Below, in pieces: positions 11,601 through 24,100 of a stretch of 64,000 nt of DNA; position 1 is the first letter of the stretch; the number at the start of each line of letters is the position of its first letter. The DNA is from Cyclina sinensis (taxonomy: Eukaryota > Mollusca > Bivalvia > Venerida > Veneridae). The stretch covers positions 26,142,304-26,206,303 of the forward strand of contig JAAONU010000004.1 in assembly GCA_012932295.1 (NCBI GenBank). Direction: 5' to 3'. The notes beneath the pieces were generated by a model. That model worked only from the letters and a program-made list of their open reading frames with translations. It had not been told where the DNA came from and did not search any database. The translations under genes and the position numbers were made by a program.

Positions 11601-14069
11601 AATTCATACAGGTATGGGAAAATGCGAACTGTTTGTTTTCAATATTGCCAAAGGTTATTCAGAAGATTTATTTCAGCCTTGAAATCAATCAGTTTTAAAT
11701 GTTATGCCAGTTTGGCTGAGTAGCGAATATTATTTATATTTATACACGGTTTTGTTTTTAAGCAAATTATCATCGGCAACATCTCCTACTGTTTGAGTTT
11801 ACTTGTCGTTAAAACCAAGGACATCCCGAACAGTTTAATAAGTGTTTTAGGTATTTTAGCGAAGTGTAAGAAAGAACTCTCTCTCTCTCTCTCATGATTC
11901 TTTTCGAGTACAGATACATGGGAGCTGGTTTGTAACTTTAATGTCTCAGAAGGACACTTATCAGTTTTTCTTGAATGAGCGGATGATCGAACTCACGACC
12001 CCTGATTACTAATGTTCTGCCTTACCACTTGACCTCAGATCCACACCTACCCTTGTTATGGGACTACAGAGTTGAAATAGACTCATAGGAAGAACTAAAT
12101 CTCTGTAGCTGAGGAATAAATAGAAATTGCGCGAATACCAAATTTCGAAGTATGGTTCATGATTCATTTTTCGGAATGAACGAATTAAAACCATTCTTAA
12201 TTAATCTCTGTATTTCTGTGCCACTGCCACAATGCTACATGATCGCCTGGTATTCTTGTGGTGTATCATCCGATATATCACTGTTCACTGATTCAAAACT
12301 TGAATATTCGGACTGATATTGTTAGCAAATCTGACCTTTGACCCGAAGTCCAAAGAAACATACTTTGAAATTACAAATTCCTCTTTAAAGTCTGGACACT
12401 CCCCCCTTGCCATGATAGTTATACAGAATACAACACTTTACTTATCAAAGTGACTTTAACTTCTGGTATAAATATGACTAAAAATATATATATCAACCGT
12501 TTAAGTAGAAAGAAATAACAGTTTTGCTTAAGCTTCACTGGGTTTATTTAAACATTTCCCTTTTGTGTCTAAAATAATCATTCCTTTGAAGTGAAACTTG
12601 TTCAAGTCACATGCACTTTCTAATCAAATTGTACACACTTTTTTATTTAGTCTTGATTAATTTCCAATATCACTTTTTACCCTCTTAGTGCAAATATTGG
12701 TTTTAGTTTTCTGTATATAGATCAATTGATATATGGCCTATTATACAAAATCGATTTGATTGAATAATCGATCAACCGACATTTATTTGCAATGTTTGAA
12801 ATATGCGATACGCTGTGCGATACGGCGTACCTCGTTCACTGTTAGCAACATGCGATGCGTGTAATCGATCAAGTGCGGATTAACAGTGAAACACTGCGTA
12901 GTCATCAAACTTACATGCTGCTGTGAAACTTACAGACTACAGAACACTGTAATAAATAAAGGGCCTCTATATGGGTTATATGATTAAAGTTAATAATAGG
13001 GAAAAAACGGAGTGAAATGCCAAGTTCCAGACCCGTCAGAGACCTATCATCTATATAATTTAAGAATGATTACTGCTTGGTTGTTCACCTGGCGTCTGGC
13101 ATATATGTTTAGGAAACTCATGCTTAGTTAACAGTTAGCAATATAAATCCAGTGGTGTTACACATCCACAATCAATAACTCGTAGGTGAAACAGTCTGTT
13201 TGATAAAGACCACTAAATTTTTAAGAGGTTTTGAGGATAAAGTGTCAGGGGAATATATTGCAATAAGGTAGAAGTATCTCATACGTCTGCGGACTGGCTC
13301 CATCAACAGGGTGAAAAACAAACACTTTCCTATTACCCTATTCATCGTCCATTACTTATTAATGTCTCTAACTTTTGATGTGAAAAGTTGGTTATAAAAA
13401 ACCTAATATACTCCGTGAGTTTCTGCTTTTAAAGGAATTATTAAAATGTATTTCAAGCCATTTAGGTTGACTTAATTATTTATGCTATAACACTCTAGTG
13501 ATGATGTATTTTGAAATAGTTCGGTTGTTACAGTACGATGACAGTCTAGTGAGGTCACGTGTCATGCAGAGGCCAAGAATTTCATAGAGCTTATATTTAA
13601 TGTACAAATAGACAAACTTTGCTCACTTTAACCGGTTTTCTTGTACTCCTGAAATGTTTTATTATAAAGTTATTTCTGGTAAGTGTATCAGGGTCTGTAC
13701 AGCTCATCGTGCCTTTTAAGTGCATAATACAGAATACATAGAGTCTGTTAGTGCGGTATACGGAATACATCTGCCTTTTTGTGCAGTATACAATAAGCAC
13801 GCGCATGCCAGTGCAGGAATACAGAATACACAGGGCCTTTGCAATGTAAACCTCTTGCGAACTGCAAATGTACAGACTTCGACTGCTTACACAAAGAATC
13901 TAGTATCAGATTCTATCTATAATTGGTTATTTTACGCAGTTAATCCTAACGTTATGGTCTCTTTCAATGAAACTCGTGATTATTTGTAACTAAAGACTAT
14001 ACATTAATAATAGACATACAGATGATTAGAATGAATGTAGATGGACGTTTGAAGACATTCTAGCAATAT
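8649..14069. other. Intergenic AT-rich DNA
   Basis: No exon could be supported. It contains a dinucleotide CT run at about 11878-11892, a SINE-like fragment at about 11915-12055 and loosely repetitive CAGAATACA-type units near 13710-13840. Otherwise it is AT-rich sequence with short random reading frames. Confidence 0.4.
11915..12055 (-). repeat. tRNA-headed SINE-like fragment
   Basis: Read on the minus strand, the sequence has a box-A-like GGTCAAGTGGTAAGGC and, about 35 bp on, a box-B-like GAGTTCGATCATCC preceded by a CAGGGGTC phrase. That is the arrangement of a tRNA-derived SINE head. It resembles the better preserved copy at 32881-33160. The A-tail and end points are unclear. Confidence 0.5.
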
Positions 14070-14271
14070 CTAAGAATGTGACATACGTCTTAATGAGCGC
14101 CTAAGAATGTGACATACGTCTTAATGAGCGTCTAAGAATGTGATATACATCTTAATGAGCGCCTAAGAATGTGACATACATCTTAATGAGCGCCTAAGAA
14201 TGTGACATACGTCTTAATGAGCGTCTAAGAATGTGAAATACGTCTTAATGAGCGTCTAAGAATGTGATAAC
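14070..14271. repeat. 31-bp minisatellite
   Basis: Copies start at 14070, 14101, 14132, 14163, 14194, 14225 and a partial one at 14256. The unit begins CTAAGAATGTGACATACG and ends TTAATGAGCG plus C or T. Copies differ at only a few positions, which suggests recent expansion. Confidence 0.95.
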
Positions 14272-15149
14272 TATGAATGGGCTAATGGGCGGAGATATAA
14301 GGTTTTGTTGAGATATATGTCAGCACAAGAAATGAGACACACACTGACTTCCAGCAAGAGTGTAATTCTTGCACAATTAAGAAAACTGTGAGCCTCTTAA
14401 AACAAAGAAAAAAATGGTTCGCTGTTTGTAAGCGATTCGTCATCTGCTTATGCAGTTAAGGGGCAGATAAACCTGACTACCTTTTCCCTTGGGGCGAAAA
14501 ATCTTGTTTAATACACTGCCATAGCATCAAAGCTTTTTCAATATTTGTTCTTTTCAATATAAATTTCTATACTACTGTTTGTTTAAAAGCCTATACCCGG
14601 CCTAATCGGCCGTGCTATTTATAGACTCGGATTTTATCGATACGTAGCAGAACTTAAAGCGCCAACAATCGAACCTACCGTGACCATGTAAAATTGATTG
14701 TTCATTATTGAATCCAGAGTTTAAATATAACACGGTTTTATGCGCTACCAATAATGAAATAAAATTTAAAGAAGGATATTAAATATACGACAAAAAGTAG
14801 CATGTTATCGTATAGCTGGATATAACAGTTTTAGTTTCGCGATATCATAAGACATTTATCAAACTATTCATACAAAAAAAGCAGATAAGTTCGATTTCTA
14901 CGGTGCAATAAGATTTAGGAAAGTAACCAGTGGTGTTAGCACAATTCACAGTCTATCACGTATTAGAACAGTGATTCGAAAATTCAGATTTCAACATAAT
15001 GCACATGCAATGAGAATTTGTACATTGTGAGCGGATATATAAAACTGTGTTGAAAAATTGGTCAAATTATCCGAATATGTTTAAGAAATTGAAGATACAG
15101 ATTTAAAAGGAAAAAAAGGGTTTTCTACAGAGACCCTAGACATGATACG
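14272..15149. other. 5' flank of the PPxY membrane-protein gene
   Basis: There is no coding exon here. It should hold the promoter and 5' UTR of the gene that starts at 15150. A pyrimidine-rich TTTTCTACAG ending at 15130 might be a splice acceptor for a non-coding first exon. No TATA box stands out from the AT-rich background. Confidence 0.35.
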
Positions 15150-18100
15150 ATGAAGACACCCAGCTGGATTATAACCACGAATGCTGTCTTGCTAACGTTT
15201 GGAGTACAGGTAAAACATTGTCTTGTTTTCAGACATGCAAGAACTCCAAATCCCCCTTCCATTTCAATATTCATGAAATGTTTGCTATTTCTATACAAAA
15301 TTCATGAACAATAATGCCTTATTTGTAACGAAATATCCGATGTCAGAATAAATCTTACGAGGAGTTTATCTGAATTGTAAATATGAAATTGTCTCGAAAG
15401 GACTCCCATTACTTGTAGACAGAAAAAACAATATTTTAAGAACAATATTATAAGCAGAGACGCTCAACAAACTGCTGTTTTAGGTAAAAACGTTAGCTGT
15501 GGGAACAGACAAGGATAATATTAACAAACCCATGAAGTACATTAATTTTACCCTTGTTTTCATTCAACCTACTTACTTATTTGGAAGTGTTTACTTTTCA
15601 ACAAGCGCTATATATCAAGTGTTTGAGGAAGAAATTGTAACTATGCCTGCCCGAAGGGCACAGGTTATATTCTGTATATATTTATTTTGATACATACTTT
15701 ACTTGATTAAGCAAGATTACCTCAAAATCTGCGATTATCTCGTAATTAAGCAGTGTGTCAAGCACCTTAGTCCGGTGTCCAGAGGGTAAAAGGTTACTTG
15801 AAATTTGAATTAATATGAAGTCTACTCTAAGTAAAAGTGGTTTGGGGGAAGTTTTTATAATTTATCGTTGAACGGAATATTCAAGAAGTAGTAACCTTCA
15901 CTCCTGACAAAATGATGACTGCCTATCCAGTCTACAGACATTATCATTTCAAAAACACTGTCATCCCACAAATATTCTCATCTAACAAGAGTTATCATTC
16001 TATTATTATCCCACAAACATTGTCATTCCAAAAACAGTGTCATCCTACAAACATTGTCTTTCCACAAACATTGTTATCCTAAAACATTGACAGTCACTCA
16101 ACAAAATTTGTCATCCCACAAATATTGTCATCCCAGAAACATTGTCATCACACAAACATTGTAATCCCACAAATATTGTCATCCCACAAACATTGTCATC
16201 ACACAAACATTGTTATCACATAAACATGGGCATCCCACAAACATTGTCATCCCACAAACATTGTCATCAAACAAACATTGTCATCACACAAACATTGTCA
16301 TCCCACAAACATTGTCATCACAAAGACATTGTCATCCCACAAACATTGTCATCCCACAAACATTGTCATCACAAAGACATTGTCATCCCACAAACATTGT
16401 CATCACACAAACATTGTCATCCCACAAACATTGTCTAACCAAAGTTGAATAATGTTCAGAATTGTTATGTTTATACTTGACAGAAATGCAACGGAAATTA
16501 ACCTTACGATTAACAATAATTTTGTATAGGCTAGCTTGAAAAAGTGCAGAATTGTCGAGTTTTTGACCTATCAGTTAATGCATAAAACATTGTATGAGAG
16601 AAATACAAAGAAATATACAAACATTTTTACTTTTAATTAATTTAAGTGAAAAAATTTTTTCCAGAGTACTGAATTTCATTATATTTAATGTAAAAAAGAT
16701 GATCTGAATTAGGTAATGATAATTTAAGACATTTTCTTTTCATTATTTCTTTCATTTCTGTTCAACGAGAGGCTTTTTATAGAAATAATGATCAATCTTT
16801 CATTATCTGATTCTTGTCCTTATATTGTAGAATGTGCGTTGAATAGTCCTTTGATCTATGATATGCCTTTATAGTCAGACTCGTGCACAAAAACAGTGTA
16901 CTATTACATGGTGCCAAATAAATTTGTGTTCGAATCTCGTTGTATACTTAAACACATGGTGAGGAAATTTGGTATTATGAGAGAATTTGGATGTTTTTGT
17001 GATTGAACCATACGAGAGAACTTTATTTCGAAGAACTTTTGATAAAAATGTTTTGCGACGGAATGTGCTGAGATATTTCTCAGGATTAGGGAAGTAACAG
17101 TAATAACAAGTTTTGCATTAAAGGTATGACGCTAGGTATTAGGAAGTGATCCAAGCTATTACGTAATGAATCCGAAGACAGGATGGTCACTCAAATACCA
17201 AAGACTTATAAACCTGAAATTAAAAAAGAAGAAAATGTTACCCAGTTTGAGTGGAATTTGGTGTAAACCATTGTCACATAGTGTTTTAAATGAATAGAAA
17301 TACTGGCTCGATGAAGAACTTTGGCAGCCTATACCTTTATAACATATGCCTTTATAACGCATGCCCGTGAAATATGCAATTTCTGTGCATGAAACAACAC
17401 AAAGATAGAACTAGCGCTTACGTCTGGTGCATTTATGGGAACGGTTCCAGACACAAGTTGAAAATACCAACGAAACATCAGGAACTCATAATAACAGAAC
17501 CCACTCTGGTCTTACCTATAGTAAATAATCGCCTCCCTGAGCATTGCATCAAGGCGTACAGACGTCACGTTGATTCACTTATCACATCCGTGAGTTAGAA
17601 TGTGGCCGCTTCAGCGATGGCTCCTACTAGTAAATGGTGTAGGGAGGTATCACACGTAACTTCAAAGTCCCCTTTATTCATTTAACGGAACGCTTACAGC
17701 AGAAAAACAAGAAATAGAGACCAAGTTCACTGACCACATATTGTTCAAATTACACAATGTATCTAGTTTACGTTACAACAGGATAACACTAGTCTCTTTT
17801 TAACAAGAGTATGCACTAATGTCTTGCGTGAAAACAACGCAATTGTCATGAAATGTGTTTTTCATACAGTAATGCCTTCCTCGATTGAGCCTCTGTTGGA
17901 ACTGTTAGACCGACACGTATCAGACGTCACGTTCACGTACCGAGAACGCTTTAGCATCATTAGGATGCTGTGATTGGAGGATGGGAAAACTTGCAAATGG
18001 GTGAAGTCAGTAAGTTTATAGACTGTGACGTCACGAATCTATAAATGGTGGTCATGTCTGTTACTGTCCTTTAAGTCAAAATCAATGTGGGAATGGTAGA

Positions 18101-21100
18101 ATAAAATTTTATGTCAATATCATCTTAAAATAGTAAATTATTATATCAGTTTAAAGCATTTGCATTTCTTTATATCCCATTATTAAAGTCGCGTAACAAA
18201 TGAATGTTTGCGTTTCTTTTTCAGATCGGTAATTTTTAAGATCATTTAGGTGATAAAATACTCTGAATTTTCAAACTTTGAGAATCATAAACCCCAGTCG
18301 TTTCACACAAGTAATTGAAAATCAATTTTCTTTATTGTTAGAAGTAAATTTTGCACTATATTCCCACAACAACATACAAGTAATGGCGTAACAAGATTTT
18401 TTTTTAAATGCATGCAGTTAATTTTGTCGAACCAGTTTTAGTGTCAACAGAAGAAGAAATCATTGTGAAAATGTAGACTAAAGAACTTTGAACTTATACT
18501 ATTGTAATTTCCTTGTAATATTAATTGTGGTAGGAATAATTTACCTTTGTTTACTTTTTGATTTTCCTCGTCAAAGTTAACCTGTACATTTTGGATTTGA
18601 ATTGACCCCGAAAGAAGGAAAAATGCCTTGATTAAGACATTATGCCTTTAAAGTTGTTGAAAATTGAATACCTGTGACGAGAGTTTATAATTTGTTAGTT
18701 TTAATAGGAAGAATATCTCTAAATTTATGACATAAAAGAATATAAAAATGCAGTTGAACTTGAAATACTACTTAAGATTTCCTCTAGATAAGGGTTGCAC
18801 GTATTGCTTTTAAAACGGGATTTTTTATTTAATTATTTATTTATTTATTTAATTTTTTTTGTTAGTTCATATATCAAATGCGGGTTTAAATTGCATACAA
18901 CTGCTTTCGCGAAAAATGATAGTCAGTCTTGTTGTTCTTTAAATTTTCTACATTTACAACATACATGAATAACCTGGGGTAAATTATCATCGTGTGAGTG
19001 AAATAAACCTATGACATTTTCGTTTCTGACCATTTGTGAGGCACATTAATTAATTAATTAATATAACAGAACCTAATGACCCCTTATATAGTAGCGAAAA
19101 AGGAACACCGTTGTATTGTTTCTTTGTATGTATTTTTTTCTCTTTTCACTCAATCTAAAATGTAGTAAAACTTTGACGTCATATTTGTATCAGGAAAGTT
19201 GTGCCCTTCAAGATATTTTTAAGTGTTAAAATGCAGTTACTATGCACGCACTACTTTTTAATAAGAGTCATATTTGTACATGCAATTTATTGAATATCTT
19301 TTGTATTGAGATTTTAGAATACATCTTGCTTTAAATTTTACAAATATTTTGACAGATGTGAAATAAACAAACCATCAACCTTTTTATCCGAATAGCTTCA
19401 GAGGACGAATATATCTAAAGTCGGATGAATATGTTGAAACCCTCACTGCCTATTCGACTTGATGTTGCCTGCTTCAAGTTGAAACATGTCTTTCACTGTA
19501 TCATTTTTCGGAAACGTCAAGACAATTGCGAGTGATTCTATCAATTTAAAATTATACAATGTTTAAACCGTCATTACTGCTAGGTTACGGAGGCCTGCTA
19601 AGAAAGTCTGTTTGATTATGGCTGCGTTATTTCCGACAGACTATCAGCTTTAATTATTGACAAGCTGTCATAATTACGAACGTGTGTCGTCTGGGGAAAA
19701 ACAAAACGGCATATAGACTGGTTCATGGCAGCATGCTAAATATGTTTAAATACAGGAAACGACAAAAATATGTACAATAAGCCAGAGAGCTATGTCCCTG
19801 TGCCTGACAACAATTGTCCCTAAGCCAGACAGATATGTCCCTTAGCCAGAAAACAATTGTCCTTAAGCCAGACAGCCATGTCCCTGAGCCAGACAACAAT
19901 GTTCGTAAGCCAGAAATATATGTCCCTAAGCCAGAAAGATATGTCCCTAAGCCAGACAGCTGTGTCCCTAAACCAATAGGATCTTGACTACCTTACATTT
20001 AAGACGGAACATTAACGAAAGGTCCATAAGTATGATATGATAAATTTCACTCTGAATTTAGAAATTTCCATGAAACTATACGCAATTTTCACACACACAC
20101 ACTATGTTTGGAAGCTTATGAAGTTCTGAAAAGTACACTTTGCACGTGTTCTTACAAGTCTTTGAATTGAGCCGTGTGGACAGACGCACGTGTGAACATA
20201 ACAGCAGTGTATATAAGAATTAATTCTAGAAACAAAACTGTATGTTAAAGAAATGTGAATTATGACTACACTCAGATAGTGCCAGATTTCTAGACTACGA
20301 AGAGTCTCTTCAGAGTTAGCATGAAGTTCGCTGCCAGTTGCCAATTCACTATTGACTGACAACCTTTTATCACAGTTGAATTCACATCTCACTTACAGTT
20401 GCCAGCTGACGATTCGCATTACGTATCAAATTGGTTAATAGCTGCCAACAGTTACTGCCAGCTGCCAATTCAGCACAGTTTATAACTTTCATCGATTGAA
20501 TTGGCATCTAGATGCTATTATATCTATCCTTTGGTAAATTAGAACAAAGTGACCCAGTCCCTTACTATCGACCTCTTCGTTAACGACTGGCCTGCTATGG
20601 TCGTTAAAGGGCGTAGAATCATTCGTGTTAGTTGCCCCTTCGTACAAATAAAACTGAAAACGTCTTACTTCGATCTGATAAATTATTCTCACGCAATTGG
20701 TAGTGAATGACAAAAATGTAAAAATTTGATTTGATTAACTGTTGCTGTCTGTGGATAATTTTGAATTGGCTGCTTGGGTATGAAGCTGGCTGCCAGTTAC
20801 CAGTTGAATTGGCAACAAGTAGCTAACTTTAAGCATATTTTATACAGCTCTGCACGCTAGCAAATACGTTCTTCATCATTGCGATGTATTTTTTCTTCTA
20901 TGGCATGTTTAACTGAATCTGTTAAACTATTCATAATTCATAACATGATACATAATACTAAGCAATATGTTCATGATTACTTAGCTTATCAAATTTCAAA
21001 GCAGAGGAAATTGGTTGTCAAGACATATATAGACAATGGCGAAGAAAGAAAGCATTATGACGTTTGTAGAATATTAAATTCCAGTTATTACGCACGCAAT

Positions 21101-24100
21101 TGTATTTTATGAGATAGGTATTTTGAATATACATGTAACTTTGTTCAAATTATTTCACTAAGGTTTCAGAACACGTCTATATATATAGTTTACAAAAGGT
21201 TTTTAACAAATATAAAATAATTAAACCATCAGCTATTTTTAACTGAGGGAGGGATTTTCTCAGAAACGGCCCATCCTTACAAAAAAAAATGGTCTTGCAC
21301 AATGCGCCTTCAACACAATATGAGTAGGTTAGGCTAAGATAAAGTTTTCAAAATTAAGTATGGCCAGGTTTTCAAAAAGCGTCAGGATGCAGCCTCATTT
21401 TGACTGAAAATGGACTTTATTATCTTTTTCATACGATTGTTGATCGGAGCTCAATATGCCATAAACAACAACGACAATTTAACAGGGATATTATCCACTT
21501 GCCTGCTATATTTTACTTATTCATTGTAGTTTTATTTTGTTGTTGTTGTTGCTGTTGTCGTCGTCGTCGTCGTCGTCGTCGCTTGCACGAAGATTATTGA
21601 CATTTCTACAATTGTTGTTTAAATCCCCCACCAAAAAAACTAATTGGATCTTTACAGGGAGAGCGGTGAAGCCATATGTCGCACAGAGAAGTGCTCTTTC
21701 AATGTAAATGTGTTCTGATGAAATATTTCTGACAATACCTTAAATATTTCTACAGACAAATAACCAATACCTTTCGCTCACACTGTCTTTAAGGAACCAG
21801 AGAGTTTAGGGATTTCGTTTTATAATTAGATCTAAGGTTAATTCAGTCAGTACATTGTTCAACTCCACAAGAAATGAATTATTCAAAAGCATAACTTATT
21901 AATGTCTTCCTGTATGTAGCATATGGGTACCTTCAAGACCGAAGAATGGTCAATGTCACCCCAAATGTTTGGTCCATGTCACCCCCAGGCAGGTCCATGA
22001 AAGCCCAGAATGGTCCATATTTAATATCCCCCCCCCCTCCCCCCCCCCCACCCCCACACACACTCACTTTGGTCTATGTCACCCAGTTTATAATAGTTTT
22101 GTTGGCATATCTCTATTGAAATGAACCTTACTTTTCACCCCCAACTTTAGAAACCAATCGGGAACAACGAGCCAAACTCTATTATTTACAAACCTGGAGA
22201 AAGTGTTTCATGAATTATTTCAGCGACAAAGTCAGCAGTTTTAGTTTATCCATGCAAGTTATTCCCTTGTGCCGGAAATCATACAAGCGGAAAATAAAGC
22301 CTGCATAAATAATGGAAACAAATATGGCCGCCGTATTGCAAACTGTGCAGGTTTCCTTTAAACCTCTGTTTCAAAGGCAATTTGCAAAGTAATATGATTG
22401 TCAATTGTTAATGATCAAACAGACGTCATATTTCTAAAATCCAACACTTCTTATATAATTAGAAAATAGGCGTTTCAAAGGGTACAAAAAACATTAATTG
22501 GTTTGATTGTTGGAAATGCAGCCATATAACAATACGCATGCTCAATGACCACCTTGATATCAGAGAACATGAGAGAGTAGAGTTACATTTGAAACTTTAA
22601 CATTTGACGATAAAATTGAAAGGTATTATGATTTCACTGGATTCCAGAGATCTGTTCAATTTTAAATTGTCACCTAAACTTTAGCCCTGGAAACGTTTAA
22701 AATAAGTAAGTGGTTCAACATATAATTTTGCCATTCCAGTTTATCATTTATTGGAGCAGTTATAAGAAAACCTTCCTTCCAGACTAAAGAACAGTATAAA
22801 TTATCTGACTTGTCATGGTCTTCACTCGCCTCCACAGCAACAAAAATGTTACGAGCACAGCAAAAGTAAGGAATAGTGTAAACCTGGGCCATAGTAAGGA
22901 AAAGACTGGTTAAACTTATTTTTGTCCAAAGTATTATTATGAAATACAGTGTAAAGACAACAGACTAACATACAACTTTCTAAGCTTTGTTCAATTTTTT
23001 TCTCTCTCTATAAAGCGTATTGTCTGTCTAATCATATTATATATCGAACAGGTAGAAAAATAAATATCTGAACCTTTACATTATATCAAAATATTGGTCA
23101 AATAAAGCAATTTTCCGCACCCCTAGACTGCTATTCTGAATTGAATTGTGACAACAGGGTTGAGAATTATAATGTTAAAAGTGTCAGTAGGTTAAGCAGA
23201 TTAAAACTTGGGTTATTTGATTAATTGCTCTTTATTTACGGCGATAAATTAATTTACAAACACTTGAAAGAGCAAATTTTGATTTGGTTCCAAGAATTTT
23301 GAGGCTTAAAAAGATGTACATGTGTATTAAAATACCCGGCCTTGTTTTTCGAGGATATATTGTATAAAATGAAATGCAAGAAAAAATTTTGACAGAACAA
23401 GGGACGGAGAATAGAAATATAACGACATTTATGTCACTTGAGTAAAGCTCAACTGGAAATATTTAGTTAAAGAAAAGGGATTATTCTGTCAAACTAAAAA
23501 GCTGGATCCTGGAATGCCGATGGGTATTGTCCCAATAATTCAAAATATTATCAATATCGACGCTAAATATTACGTTGATAATTGTAGGCTTCCCTTTGAA
23601 ACTCAAAAATTCCACTACACTGATCAAAACACAAGAGAAAGTCACAAACAATGTATAATTTTATATCACAATTGCATTACCTGAAACAGAGACCATCTGG
23701 CAGTGAAAAACAACCTTTGTTTAGCAATATACAATTTTGTAAAATATATATATTTCTTATTCGTACGCAGTTCCTTAGACAAACTTTAATGTGGCTTTGG
23801 CACAAATCTCGCTCAGAGAATCAAATATGGATGGCCAAGACCTTCGAGCAGTGTTTAGTCCAGTAAGGAAAATATCATCAAACATAAAACACGTGTCTGA
23901 CCTAAAATGAATTCAAGCGACCTTGGCAATATTCACAATGCGTGTTCATGAACTGTTCCTTGAAATGACACTGTAGTTTATCACCATTAAAGTTTCATCC
24001 AGATTGCATGACTAGGACTAGATGACTGAAAAATAGGGCAGAATTCATGATATAAATACGTGAGATTGGTTTTTATATTAATACCTTATTTTCATTCGTA

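Noticed and set aside
13720..13989. 89-codon plus-strand ORF with repeated NTEY/IQNTQ motifs
   Set aside because: It lies over degenerate CAGAATACA-type tandem units and lacks splice or family support.
16142..16452. Two plus-strand ORFs reading SHKHCHPTNIV-type repeats
   Set aside because: Produced by the 17-bp array, which happens to lack stops in these frames; the same pattern appears in two overlapping frames.
22312..22350. ATG-containing mini-frame METNMAAVLQTVQ before a GTTTCC
   Set aside because: The donor is non-consensus, and GGCCGCC-type phrases of this kind recur by chance and in repeats; phase does fit but there is no other support.
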